64,000 nucleotides of DNA from Marmoricola sp. (GTDB lineage: Bacteria > Actinomycetota > Actinomycetes > Propionibacteriales > Nocardioidaceae), in contig JAOPXK010000024.1 in the NCBI GenBank assembly GCA_025965195.1, positions 39,084 to 103,083 on the forward strand, given 5' to 3'. The notes under the pieces were generated by a model that had not been told where the DNA came from, did not search any database, and saw nothing but the letters and a program-made list of their open reading frames with translations. This document shows, one piece after another, positions 8,202 to 16,211 of this stretch; position 1 is the stretch's first letter; each line of letters begins with the position of its first letter. Made by a program: the position numbers and the translations under genes.

Positions 8202-9275
8202 TCAGACCGTTCGCTGGGTGGCGTCGGCGGCGAGTCCACGAAGTACGGCGCGAGCACCGTCGGTGATGTCGGCGGCGTCGAGCGCGGCCAGTGCGCGATC
8301 GGTGAGCTGGGTGATCACGTCCTCGACCTGTTCGCGCGCACCGGACGACTCGATGAGCGTACGCAGGTGTCTCACCTCGCCGACGGTGAGCTGAGCTCCG
8401 AGCCGGGAGTCGAGCACCTTGGCATCCTCGGACGGCAACGCGTCCAGGGCGAGGGCGATGAGCACGGTCCGCTTGCCCTCGGTCAGGTCATCTCCGGCGG
8501 GCTTGCCCGTGACCGAAGGATCGCCGAAGACGCCGAGCAGGTCGTCGCGCAGCTGGAACGCCTCACCGAGCGGAAGGCCGAACCGAGTCAGCTCGGCCTG
8601 GAGCGCCGGCGTCGCGCCAGCGAGGGCAGCCCCGATGTGGAGCGGGCGTTCGATGGAGTACTTCGCGGACTTGTAGCGCAGCACGGTCATCGCCAGGTCG
8701 ACATCGCTGGCCCCACGGGCCTGCGCCGAGACGTCGAGGAACTGGCCGGTCACGACCTCGCTACGGGTCAGGTCGAAGAAACCCAGCGCGTCGAGCACCC
8801 GCTCGGACGGAAGGCTGCAGGTGCGCAGCATCTCGTCGGACCAGGACAACAACAGGTCGCCGAGCAGGATCGCCGCCGACCCGCCGTACTGCGCCGCGCT
8901 GCCTGACCAGCCCTGCTCACGGTGCAGGGCCTCGAAGGCGCGGTGAGTGGCCGGCCGCCCACGTCGTACGTCGGACGCATCCATGTAGTCGTCGTGCACG
9001 AGTGCACTGGCGTGCAGCAGCTCGAGGGACGCACATGCCCTGAGCAACGCGGCCTCGGAGACCGGAGCGCCGACAGCGAGGTGACCCCACCAGCAGAAGG
9101 CCGCCCGGAAGCGCTTGCCGCCGGAGATGCTGGTGCGGGCATGCGCGATGAGGCGGACCGCGTCCTCGCCCAGCGCGGCCAGCCAATCGGCCTGCCCGTC
9201 GACGAACTCCTGCACGGTCGACTCGATGCCTGCGCGGAACGAGTCGGCGTCCCAGCTGATGTCCGGCGAAGTCAC
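8202..9275 (-). CDS. Polyprenyl (geranylgeranyl-type) diphosphate synthase
   Basis: The 357-residue protein has both Asp-rich motifs of trans-prenyltransferases: DDYMD in LVHDDYMDASD (first) and DDLLGVFGD (second), plus the GGKRFRAAF substrate-binding block. It condenses isopentenyl diphosphate with allylic diphosphates to C15-C20 or longer chains for carotenoids or quinones. A CrtI-like desaturase lies 1 kb away. The GTG at 9275 (VTSPDISWDADSF) was chosen as start because longer in-frame versions would run into the divergent metF gene. Confidence 0.9.
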   Translation of the reverse strand: MTSPDISWDADSFRAGIESTVQEFVDGQADWLAALGEDAVRLIAHARTSISGGKRFRAAFCWWGHLAVGAPVSEAALLRACASLELLHASALVHDDYMDASDVRRGRPATHRAFEALHREQGWSGSAAQYGGSAAILLGDLLLSWSDEMLRTCSLPSERVLDALGFFDLTRSEVVTGQFLDVSAQARGASDVDLAMTVLRYKSAKYSIERPLHIGAALAGATPALQAELTRFGLPLGEAFQLRDDLLGVFGDPSVTGKPAGDDLTEGKRTVLIALALDALPSEDAKVLDSRLGAQLTVGEVRHLRTLIESSGAREQVEDVITQLTDRALAALDAADITDGARAVLRGLAADATQRTV

Positions 9276-9306
9276 GCGGCGAGCGTATCCCCGTATCCTC
9301 AGCGCT

Positions 9307-10218
9307 ATGAGCTTGGGACTTCCTTCACGCATGCCGGGTGGCACGGGCACGATCCGTGACCTGCTCGCGACCGGTGAGAAGTCGTTCTCGTTCGAGTTCT
9401 TCCCGCCGAAGGACGAGGCCGGCGAGAAGATCCTCTGGCAGTCGATCCGTGAGCTCGAGCCGCTGCGTCCGACGTTCGTCTCGGTCACGTACGGCGCGGG
9501 CGGCACGACGCGCGACCGCACGGTGGCGATCACCGGCCGGATCGCTCGCGAGACCACGCTGACCCCGATGGCACACCTGACCTGCGTCGGGCACACCCAG
9601 ACCGAGATCAAGTCGATCCTCGGGTCGCTCGCCGACGCCGGCGTACGCAATGTGCTGGCGCTGCGCGGTGACCCGCCCGGCGGACCCGGCACCGAGTGGC
9701 TGCCAACCGAGGGTGGCGTCAACTACGCGGCCGACCTGGTCAGGCTGATCCGCTCCGTCGCGGAGATGTCGGTCGGAGTTGCCGCCTTCCCCGAGGGCCA
9801 TCGCGACGCGGCCTCGCTGGAGAGCGACATCGCTGTCCTGCGTGGCAAGCAGGATGCCGGCGCCGAGTTCGCGGTGACGGAGATGTTCTTCAGGGCCTCC
9901 GACTACTTCGGGATGATCGACCGGGCGCGCGGCGCCGGCGTCGAGATGCCGATCATTCCGGGCATCATGCCGATCACGAACCTCAACTCGATCAAACGGA
10001 TGGCCGAGCTCTCCGGTCGCGAGGTGCCTGCCAACATCGTCGAGCGCATTGCTCGTTTCGAGGGCGACCCTGCCGCCGTACGCGCCGAAGGCATTGCCGT
10101 CGCGACCGAGCTGTGCGACGAGCTCCTCGCCGGTGGCGCCCCGGGCCTGCACTTCTACACGCTCAACCGGTCCAAGGCCACCCGCGAGATCTACACCGGC
10201 CTCGCCACCACTGTCTGA
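9307..10218 (+). CDS. metF: Methylenetetrahydrofolate reductase
   Basis: This 303-residue FAD enzyme reduces 5,10-methylene-THF to 5-methyl-THF for methionine synthesis. Diagnostic segments are FSFEFFPPKDEAGE near the N-terminus (catalytic Glu), VSVTYGAGGTTRDRT, HLTCVGHT and VLALRGDPP, then FPEGH and PGIMPITN. Length is normal for bacterial MetF. The gene diverges from the prenyl synthase with only about 30 bp between them. No riboswitch was recognised upstream. Confidence 0.95.
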   Translation: MSLGLPSRMPGGTGTIRDLLATGEKSFSFEFFPPKDEAGEKILWQSIRELEPLRPTFVSVTYGAGGTTRDRTVAITGRIARETTLTPMAHLTCVGHTQTEIKSILGSLADAGVRNVLALRGDPPGGPGTEWLPTEGGVNYAADLVRLIRSVAEMSVGVAAFPEGHRDAASLESDIAVLRGKQDAGAEFAVTEMFFRASDYFGMIDRARGAGVEMPIIPGIMPITNLNSIKRMAELSGREVPANIVERIARFEGDPAAVRAEGIAVATELCDELLAGGAPGLHFYTLNRSKATREIYTGLATTV

Positions 10219-10262
10219 CCCTTCGCCGACCCGGCGCGACTTCACCAACGAATCACGCCCAG

Positions 10263-10322
10263 CCGTCAGAAGCTCACAGGTCGGCGATCAAGTGGCGTGA
10301 ACTTCTGACGGGTCGGCGATCA
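10263..10322. repeat. Inverted plus direct repeat between metF and desaturase gene
   Basis: CCGTCAGAAG (10263-10272) pairs perfectly with CTTCTGACGG (10302-10311). The 12-mer GGTCGGCGATCA occurs twice (10279-10290 and 10311-10322), the second copy running 3 nt into the stop codon of the minus-strand gene. It may be a terminator for the convergent genes or a dispersed intergenic repeat unit. Confidence 0.7.
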
Positions 10323-11630
10323 GGATGGGCCGATGAGCTGGGCGACCAGGGCAGCGGACAGGCCGACGAACGGCAGGCCGGCTCCGGGGTTCGCGTGGGC
10401 GCCGGCCAGGTAGACGTTGGCGATCGGCGTACGCGGGCCGAGGCGCTCGGTGACGGTCGCCCGGCCCTGCCAGAGCACGCCGTAGGGGGAGCCGTTCCAG
10501 CCGGTCACGAGATCCTTGGGGGTCCGGTCCACGCGTACCTCGACCAGGTCGCGCACGTTGATCCCGCCACGCGCGAGCGCGACCACGATGTCCTCGGACA
10601 GGCGACCGCCACCCATCACGGTCCAGGCGTGGGCTCCGGCGGGCGCGGTGCCGTTGGTGCGCAGCACCAGGGTCGGGTTGCCGTGCAGGACCACCTCCTG
10701 CGGCAGCTCCGGCGCGTCGCCGACCAGCCCGATGTGACAGATCGTCGGCGGGATCGCGGGCATGGTCCGCTCGACGTGGCGACGCAACGCAGGCACTCGT
10801 CGCGGGTCGATGGCGACGACGACATGGTCGGCGTCGAAGTCGCCCGCAGCGGTCCTGACTCCGGCGACCCTGCCTTCGGAGAGCACGAGGTCCTCGACCG
10901 GCCGGCTCGTGTGGACGTCGACGCCACGCGTCTTGAGGCGCGCGGTGAGAACCGGCGCCAGCGATCCCATCCCGCCGGGGACGGTCCAGCTGCCGAAGTT
11001 CTGCTCGAGGTAGGACATCATGCCCATCCACGCCGGCACGTTGCGCGGGTCGTGTCCCTCGAAGCTCATCCGGTGCAGGGCGAGCTTGCGCAACCGGTCG
11101 TCCTTGAACGCCTTCGCGGCGTACTTCAACAGGCTGCCGCGGGTCGCCAGGATCTCGCGGGCCTCCTTGCTCGCGTGCTCGGCGGAGTAGGGGCGCTCGA
11201 TCCAGTCGACGCGCAGCGCTTCCCAGACCTCCGCGAAGTCATCGACGTAGGTCACCCACTGCTCGCCGGTGCCGCCGCCCAGAGCCGTCTCGATCGCCTC
11301 GAGCTGAGCAGCGCGACTGCCGCCGGGAAGGTCGAGACGAGTCCTGGCCGAGTCATCGAAACGATGCTGCTGGATCGGCTCGACGGGAACGAGCTCGATC
11401 TCCTTCTCGACCGCGCGGCCGGACTTGCGGAACAGGTCGCGGATCACGGCCGGAAGCAGGGTGCTGCTCGGGCCGGCGTCCCAGCGGAAGCCGTCCTGCT
11501 CGACGTACCCCAGCGCTCCACCCAGCTGCGGCGCCGCCTCCAGCAGGGTGACGTCGTGCCCGAGCTTTGCCAGTCGGGCGGCGCTCGCCATCCCGCCGAA
11601 CCCGCCACCGATCACCACTACGCGCGCCAT
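10320..11630 (-). CDS. Phytoene desaturase-like FAD-dependent oxidoreductase (CrtI family)
   Basis: The 436-residue protein begins with the dinucleotide-binding fold ARVVVIGGGFGGMASAARLA and an acidic end of the second strand (LLEAAPQLGGALG). FRWDAGPSSTLLP and the C-terminal block NVYLAGAHANPGAGLPFVG are typical of CrtI and related carotenoid or amine-oxidase-like desaturases. With the prenyl synthase at 8202 it hints at an isoprenoid pathway, but no phytoene synthase is in the window, so the substrate is open. ATG 11630 has AGGG eight bases upstream. Confidence 0.85.
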   Translation of the reverse strand: MARVVVIGGGFGGMASAARLAKLGHDVTLLEAAPQLGGALGYVEQDGFRWDAGPSSTLLPAVIRDLFRKSGRAVEKEIELVPVEPIQQHRFDDSARTRLDLPGGSRAAQLEAIETALGGGTGEQWVTYVDDFAEVWEALRVDWIERPYSAEHASKEAREILATRGSLLKYAAKAFKDDRLRKLALHRMSFEGHDPRNVPAWMGMMSYLEQNFGSWTVPGGMGSLAPVLTARLKTRGVDVHTSRPVEDLVLSEGRVAGVRTAAGDFDADHVVVAIDPRRVPALRRHVERTMPAIPPTICHIGLVGDAPELPQEVVLHGNPTLVLRTNGTAPAGAHAWTVMGGGRLSEDIVVALARGGINVRDLVEVRVDRTPKDLVTGWNGSPYGVLWQGRATVTERLGPRTPIANVYLAGAHANPGAGLPFVGLSAALVAQLIGPS

Positions 11631-11660
11631 GGCGGTCACCCTAGTGCCCCGTCTTCGAGG

Positions 11661-12278
11661 TCAGAGGGGCGCGGCCGACCCGCGTGCTGCGGTCTTCTCC
11701 GGGGGTGGTGGGCGGCCCTTCCAGCGGCGCCAGCCTCGCCGTGCCATCCGGCTGAGGTGGACGAGCAAAATCGCGCCGAGGATGAGCAGCACTGCCGAGA
11801 TGCCGCCGGCGACCCACGGGTGGTGGATGGCGAGTACGACGATCCCGATCACGGTCACGTCCTCGCCGAGGGACGCGCCGATGTTGCTGAACGGCTCGGG
11901 CGAAGCGTTGATCGCGAGCCTGGACCCGGCCTTGATCGTGTGGCTGGCAAGGGCAGTTCCGCCGCCGAGTACGGCGTACCCGGCCTGCTGCAGCGACGTC
12001 GCGTCACCGGAGACCAGCAGCGCGATGATGGCCCCGACGGTCGGCCGGATGAAGGTCGAGATGGCATCCCAGGTCGAGTCGAGGTAGGGGATCTTGTCGG
12101 TGACGAACTCGATGGCGTAGAGGAGTCCCGCCGCGATGAGTACGTCGGTCCGCCCGAGCGAGTCCGGGATCTGGGAGAACGTTCCGAACCGGTCAGCCAG
12201 GCCCAGCACCAGCACGACGAGATAGGCGTTCACGCCGCTCGCCCACCCGCTGGAGAACACCAGAGGCAACAGGTTCAC
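11661..12278 (-). CDS. DUF4126 membrane protein
   Basis: The 205-residue protein has four to five membrane helices and the DUF4126 pattern: an N-terminal SSGWASGVNAYLVVLVLGLA helix, IEFVTDKIPYLDSTWDAI, and GGGTALASHTIKAGSRLAIN. The family is found across bacteria and has no established function. It lies 30 bp upstream of the desaturase gene on the same strand, so the two could share a transcript. Confidence 0.85.
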   Translation of the reverse strand: MNLLPLVFSSGWASGVNAYLVVLVLGLADRFGTFSQIPDSLGRTDVLIAAGLLYAIEFVTDKIPYLDSTWDAISTFIRPTVGAIIALLVSGDATSLQQAGYAVLGGGTALASHTIKAGSRLAINASPEPFSNIGASLGEDVTVIGIVVLAIHHPWVAGGISAVLLILGAILLVHLSRMARRGWRRWKGRPPPPEKTAARGSAAPL

Positions 12279-12346
12279 CCGTCGATCCTAAGGCGATCCG
12301 GCCGCGAAGACCGAGCACCGATTCCGACGGCGGATCCGGGTCTCTC

Positions 12347-12706
12347 TCAGCTCAGCTCGTGCGAGATCACGGCACGCAAGGTCTCGTCATCGCGTGCCAC
12401 GACGGTCGTCCCGTCCAGCGCGGTGATGATCGGCCGCTGGATGACGATCGGGTCCGCCACCATTGCCGCGATCCAGTCCGCTCGATGACTCGCATCCTTC
12501 GGAAGCGTGATGCCGGCCTCCCGGGCTTCCTTCGGCCGGGCGATGTCCCACGGCTCCAGCCCCATCCGGTTGAGTACGTCGGTCAGCTCGGCCGCGGTCG
12601 GAGGATCGTCGAGGTAGCGCCGCTCGGTGTAGGCGATCCCGGCGGCGTCCAGCTCTGCCTTCGCCGTACGACACTTGCTGCACTGCGGGTTGATCCAGAG
12701 CTCCAT
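12347..12706 (-). CDS. ArsC/Spx-family thioredoxin-fold protein (arsenate reductase-like)
   Basis: This 119-residue protein has the ArsC-family fold. It opens with MELWINPQCSKCRTAKAEL, a CxxC redox pair where classical ArsC has a single Cys. The conserved stretch PIVIQRPIITALDG near residue 95 carries the family RP motif. It may reduce arsenate or act as a general thiol oxidoreductase. GGAGG lies 7 nt before the ATG at 12706, and the stop of the YbaK gene overlaps that ATG (TGATG). Confidence 0.85.
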   Translation of the reverse strand: MELWINPQCSKCRTAKAELDAAGIAYTERRYLDDPPTAAELTDVLNRMGLEPWDIARPKEAREAGITLPKDASHRADWIAAMVADPIVIQRPIITALDGTTVVARDDETLRAVISHELS

Positions 12707-13197
12707 CACTCCACCTCCAGCTCGGCTGCGCCGGTCATCCGCTGAAGCTCGGCGTAGGTGGTGCTGAAGACGGCGGCGGCATCGCCCGCCGCTGCCCAGA
12801 TCTCGTCGTACTGCCTGAGCCAGGGATCCAGGAACGTCCGCACCGGTGCCGGATGCGCAAACGGTGAGACGCCACCGATCACCTGGCCGGTGTGCTCGCG
12901 GACGAAGTCCGGCTTGGCGCGCTTGAGCGCCGTGATGCCCAGCTCGGCAGCGACCTTGGCGGTGTCGACCCGGTGCGAGCCACTGGTCAGGATCAGCAGC
13001 GGTGCGCCATCGGCATCGAAGAGCAGGCTGTTGGCGATCGCGCCGACCGCGCAGCCGAGGGCGTCTGCAGCGAGCTGGGCGGTGTGTACGGACTCGGGGA
13101 GTACGACGATCCGTCCCTGGCCGTCGCGGAGCTCGAGCTCGGCCCGGAACGCGGTGATCCGCCCGTGTTCTGGTGCGGCGTGTTCTGCGGAGTTCAT
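12706..13197 (-). CDS. YbaK/EbsC-family aminoacyl-tRNA deacylase
   Basis: The 163-residue protein matches the YbaK/ProX-type editing domain: HTAQLAADALGCAVGAIANS, LLILTSGSHRVDTAKVA, and the VIGGVSPFAHPAPVRTFLD loop with the conserved GGVSPFGH-like motif. Such proteins hydrolyse mischarged tRNAs, often Cys-tRNA(Pro) or Ala-tRNA(Pro). It is translationally coupled to the ArsC-like gene. Specificity cannot be decided from the sequence. Confidence 0.9.
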   Translation of the reverse strand: MNSAEHAAPEHGRITAFRAELELRDGQGRIVVLPESVHTAQLAADALGCAVGAIANSLLFDADGAPLLILTSGSHRVDTAKVAAELGITALKRAKPDFVREHTGQVIGGVSPFAHPAPVRTFLDPWLRQYDEIWAAAGDAAAVFSTTYAELQRMTGAAELEVE

Positions 13198-13215
13198 GGA
13201 CCGGAGATTATCGGG

Positions 13216-14538
13216 CTACGCGGTCGGGTCGTCGACTCGTCCGATGAACAACGGAGTGCCGGTCGCGACGTCGTGCAGCACGAACAGGAACGCCCGGTCC
13301 GCACGAACCGTCAGCGCCCGGCCGCCCGCCGACGAGGTGGTCCGCATGACGACGGCAGTCGCGGCCGCTGCCTCCGTGCCGTCCTCATCGACCGCGATGA
13401 ACGCCTGGTGCAGGACCTGGTCGATCATCAATGCTTCGTCCTTCGTCATCCCGGAGAAGTCGGCGCTGTCGCTGAAAGCGGTCGGCATCCCGAGCGACTT
13501 CAGCGGATCGTTCAGCGGGGTCGCCGTACGGAAGGTCCAGCGCGGCATCTCGACGGTCAGCCCGGGGGTCGGCTCGAATGACGCCAGCAGGTCGGTGAGG
13601 CCGTCGCCGGCGAGGGCCTCCTCGACCGTCGCGAGGTCGTCATCGGGCACGACGACCGCCATCGCGAGCTCGCGTCCGACGTACCTCAAGCGAGCCGCCT
13701 TCCAGCCCGTGCCGCTCGTGTAGTCGGCCTGGTCGAACGAATGGCTCATCAGGTCGGCCTGCACCTTCGACCCGTCGCCACGGGTGAAGGGCGCCGGCGC
13801 GGTGGCGGTCTTCTCGAATGTCTCCTCCCACGGCGCCTTGAACCAGATCGCGTTCACCAGCACCAGTCGGGTCATCGCGTCGAGGACGCCGGCCGGGATG
13901 ATCTCCTTGATCCGGTCGTGGGTCTGGTCGGCGGTCCAGGTGTTGATCTGGCTGCGTGCTCCGTCGGAGTCGGCCTGGTAGTCGACCAGGTGCATCCCGG
14001 CGCCGTAGGCACCTGCCAGCGTGGTGAGGAACGGCTTCTCCCAGGTGGTGTCGAGCTGGCCCCACAGCGAGTTGGCCGTGTCCAGCCCGACGGTGGCATG
14101 AGTCTTGTCGAGTCGGGTCCGGGTGCCGGCCCTGCTCTCGAGCTCCTGGTCGAGCCAGCCGAAGCCGTCGTCGTACGCCGGGAGCGGCCCTGCGTTCAGA
14201 ACCTTGTCGATCTCGGCAGCGGTCCTGCCGCGGGCGCCGTTGAGGGTCATCGCGAGCGCCATCGCGACGGAGTACGGCGAGCAGACCAGGTTGCCCTTGA
14301 CGCTGTCGAGCTGGTGGTAGAGGTCGACGGTGAAACCGCTGATCGCTCGCGCCACGGTGCCTCCGTCGGCCTTCGAGCCGGTCTGCCGGGAGACGTCGGC
14401 CATCGCCAGCTTCGCGCCTCCGGCCATGGCGCCACCGCCCTTCGCGGCCGAGTCGCCGCAGGCAGTGAGGAGCCGGGCCGAGGCGACTCCCATGCCGAGG
14501 ACTGCAACGGAACGCAACATCTCTCGACGAGTCAGCAT
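13216..14538 (-). CDS. Tat-exported serpin lipoprotein
   Basis: The 440-residue protein begins with a twin-arginine signal (TRREMLRSVAVLG) and a lipobox (LLTAC, Cys near residue 27), so it should sit on the outer face of the membrane. A full serpin domain follows, with FTVDLYHQLDSVKGNLVCSP, LVLVNAIWFKAPWEE and the C-terminal FLFVLHDVATGTPLFIGRV. The reactive-centre hinge reads DEDGTEAAAATAVV, the small-residue pattern of inhibitory serpins. Counting from the hinge puts P1 near the TTSS stretch. Bacterial serpins are patchily distributed, suggesting past transfer. Confidence 0.93.
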   Translation of the reverse strand: MLTRREMLRSVAVLGMGVASARLLTACGDSAAKGGGAMAGGAKLAMADVSRQTGSKADGGTVARAISGFTVDLYHQLDSVKGNLVCSPYSVAMALAMTLNGARGRTAAEIDKVLNAGPLPAYDDGFGWLDQELESRAGTRTRLDKTHATVGLDTANSLWGQLDTTWEKPFLTTLAGAYGAGMHLVDYQADSDGARSQINTWTADQTHDRIKEIIPAGVLDAMTRLVLVNAIWFKAPWEETFEKTATAPAPFTRGDGSKVQADLMSHSFDQADYTSGTGWKAARLRYVGRELAMAVVVPDDDLATVEEALAGDGLTDLLASFEPTPGLTVEMPRWTFRTATPLNDPLKSLGMPTAFSDSADFSGMTKDEALMIDQVLHQAFIAVDEDGTEAAAATAVVMRTTSSAGGRALTVRADRAFLFVLHDVATGTPLFIGRVDDPTA

Positions 14539-14591
14539 GCCGGTTCGACGGGGCCAGGTCGAAGTTGGTTCCACAGGTTTGCCCCTCGGGG

Positions 14592-14622
14592 TTGACGTCC
14601 TGTCGGACGGCGGGTGTACCTT
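14592..14622 (+). promoter_or_regulatory. Candidate promoter of HEPN gene
   Basis: TTGACG (14592-14597) resembles a -35 box and TACCTT (14617-14622) a -10 box; the 19-nt spacing is long. Its predicted start would fall at the LexA site just downstream. Confidence 0.4.
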
Positions 14623-14630
14623 TGGGTTGT

Positions 14631-14646
14631 TCGAACATACGTTCGA
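14631..14646. promoter_or_regulatory. LexA (SOS) operator
   Basis: TCGAACATACGTTCGA matches the actinobacterial LexA consensus TCGAAC-N4-GTTCGA with both half-sites perfect. It lies 131 bp upstream of the HEPN gene and 93 bp upstream of the divergent serpin gene, so either could be the DNA-damage-controlled target. Confidence 0.88.
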
Positions 14647-14776
14647 GCACCGCCCCGGTGAAGGGTGACCTCGACCCCCATCCTCCACCGGGGCACCGAC
14701 AGCCGAGTTGGCTCGTCGGTTCGTTCGTCGGGGTCGCCACAGGGGTCGTCCGACTCAGCTCTGGGAGGAGCACTCG

Positions 14777-15241
14777 ATGCAGCGGTATGACGACCCCATT
14801 GACACGTGCGACGGCTATCAGGCGAGCAGCCATCCGCTCTATCTGCCGGCGTCGACCCACTCCTATCTCGAGCGGGCCGCGGAGTCGCTGCGCGATGCGA
14901 TCACCAGCACGGACGTGCCCGACCGATATGCGCTCGCGCACGTTGCGGCGCTGCGTGCCACCGCCGCGTTGCTCGCGGCGCGGGCCCAGCCGACGGCTCC
15001 CGGGCGGCGCGGCCGGCAGAAGAACGCCTGGGTGCTCCTGACCGAGGTCGCCCCGGAGTTCACCGAGTGGGCCACGTTCTTCGCGGCAGGCGCGCAGAAA
15101 CGGGCCGCCGCCGAGTCCGGTTCCCGGCGGGCGGTGACCGAGAGGGAAGCCGACGACCTCGTTCGGGACGCCGACCGTTTCCTGGCGCTGATCGAGACCT
15201 CGCTGGGCCTGACCCGGCACGTCCCCTTTCGGGTGGCGTGA
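14777..15241 (+). CDS. SAV_6107-type HEPN domain protein
   Basis: The 154-residue all-helical protein matches the actinobacterial SAV_6107-type HEPN family: SYLERAAESLRDAITS, ALAHVAALRATAALLAARAQ, AWVLLTEVAPEFTEWATFFA and DADRFLALIE. From memory, relatives often sit near SOS mutagenesis genes (imuB, dnaE2, dinB), but none is here. GGGAGGAG precedes the ATG by 6 nt. The canonical HEPN RNase motif RxxxxH is not obvious, so an RNase role is not supported. The LexA box upstream argues for DNA-damage induction. Confidence 0.75.
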   Translation: MQRYDDPIDTCDGYQASSHPLYLPASTHSYLERAAESLRDAITSTDVPDRYALAHVAALRATAALLAARAQPTAPGRRGRQKNAWVLLTEVAPEFTEWATFFAAGAQKRAAAESGSRRAVTEREADDLVRDADRFLALIETSLGLTRHVPFRVA

Positions 15242-15320
15242 CTGACTCGGAGAGCACGTGACGGGTGTCTCGCTGGACGACGCTGCCATCGGGACGCGGG
15301 CGACCGTAACCTGAGCAGTT

Positions 15321-16211
15321 ATGACCAACCCGCTGATGAATGGCCCGAAGTCACTGGCACGGCGCGCCCGTCGCAGCCTGCCGGGCTCGAAGGTCGACAG
15401 TCCCCTGAAGGGCAAGCGCATCCTGATCACCGGGGCCTCCTCGGGCATCGGCGCGGAGAGTGCCCGGAAGGTGGCCGCCCGCGGCGCCATCACCCTTCTC
15501 GTCGCACGCCGGGCGGACGAGCTGGACGCCGTCGCCGGCGAGATCCGCGCCGCCGGGGGAGTCGCCCACACCTATGTGTGCGACCTCAGCAACTTCGATG
15601 ACCTCGACGACCTCGTGGGCAAGGTGATCGCCGAGCATGGTGGTCTCGACATGCTGGTCAACAACGCCGGTCGCTCGATCCGTCGGTCGATCAAGTACTC
15701 CTATGACCGGATGCATGACTACGAGCGCACGATGGCGATCAACTACTTCGCACCCGTGCGGCTGAGCATGGGCTTCCTGCCGGCCATGGTCGACCAGGGT
15801 GACGGACACATCGTCAACGTCGTCAGTGAGGGCTTGCAGGTGCACACGCCGAAGTTCTCGGCGTACCTCTCCTCCAAGGCCGCGCTGGACATGTGGGGCC
15901 GGATCGCCGGTCGGGAGTACTTCCACGACGGCGTCACGGTGACCAGCGTCCGGATGCCGTTGGTGCGCACCGACATGATCGCGGCGACCGATGCCTACCG
16001 ACGGATGCCGGTCCTTGCCCCGGACGAGGCCGCGGCAATGGTCGTGCACGCCCTCGAGGACCGGCCCGTCGTGGTCAACAAGGTCCTCGGCGTCGCGATG
16101 AGCGCATTCTCGGCGAGCATGCCCCGGGTCTCGGATGCCCTGGTCGCAACGGCGGCCCGCCGGATGCCGAACTCGAAGGCTGCCAAGCTGCACGTCGGCG
16201 ACGACGACTGA
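15321..16211 (+). CDS. Short-chain dehydrogenase/reductase
   Basis: The 296-residue NAD(P)-dependent oxidoreductase has the TGASSGIG cofactor loop, NNAG, and the catalytic Ser/YxxxK set (NVVSEG; FSAYLSSKAALDMWGRIA). A basic leader (SLARRARRSLPGSK) precedes the Rossmann fold. It resembles SDRs linked to acyl-group reduction in mycolata-related bacteria, although the substrate is unknown. Its TGA overlaps the ATG of a close paralogue (TGATG). Confidence 0.92.
   Translation: MTNPLMNGPKSLARRARRSLPGSKVDSPLKGKRILITGASSGIGAESARKVAARGAITLLVARRADELDAVAGEIRAAGGVAHTYVCDLSNFDDLDDLVGKVIAEHGGLDMLVNNAGRSIRRSIKYSYDRMHDYERTMAINYFAPVRLSMGFLPAMVDQGDGHIVNVVSEGLQVHTPKFSAYLSSKAALDMWGRIAGREYFHDGVTVTSVRMPLVRTDMIAATDAYRRMPVLAPDEAAAMVVHALEDRPVVVNKVLGVAMSAFSASMPRVSDALVATAARRMPNSKAAKLHVGDDD

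Noticed and set aside
9696..12488. A 930-codon plus-strand open frame
   Set aside because: It crosses metF and runs antisense to the desaturase, DUF4126 and ArsC-like genes; long stop-free frames are common in such GC-rich DNA.
14777..15241. HEPN gene as toxin of a toxin-antitoxin pair
   Set aside because: No RxxxxH RNase motif was seen and no antitoxin or nucleotidyltransferase gene is adjacent.
13640..15571. A 643-codon minus-strand open frame
   Set aside because: It overlaps the serpin in another frame and is antisense to the HEPN gene, both of which have clear family motifs; its own sequence has none.
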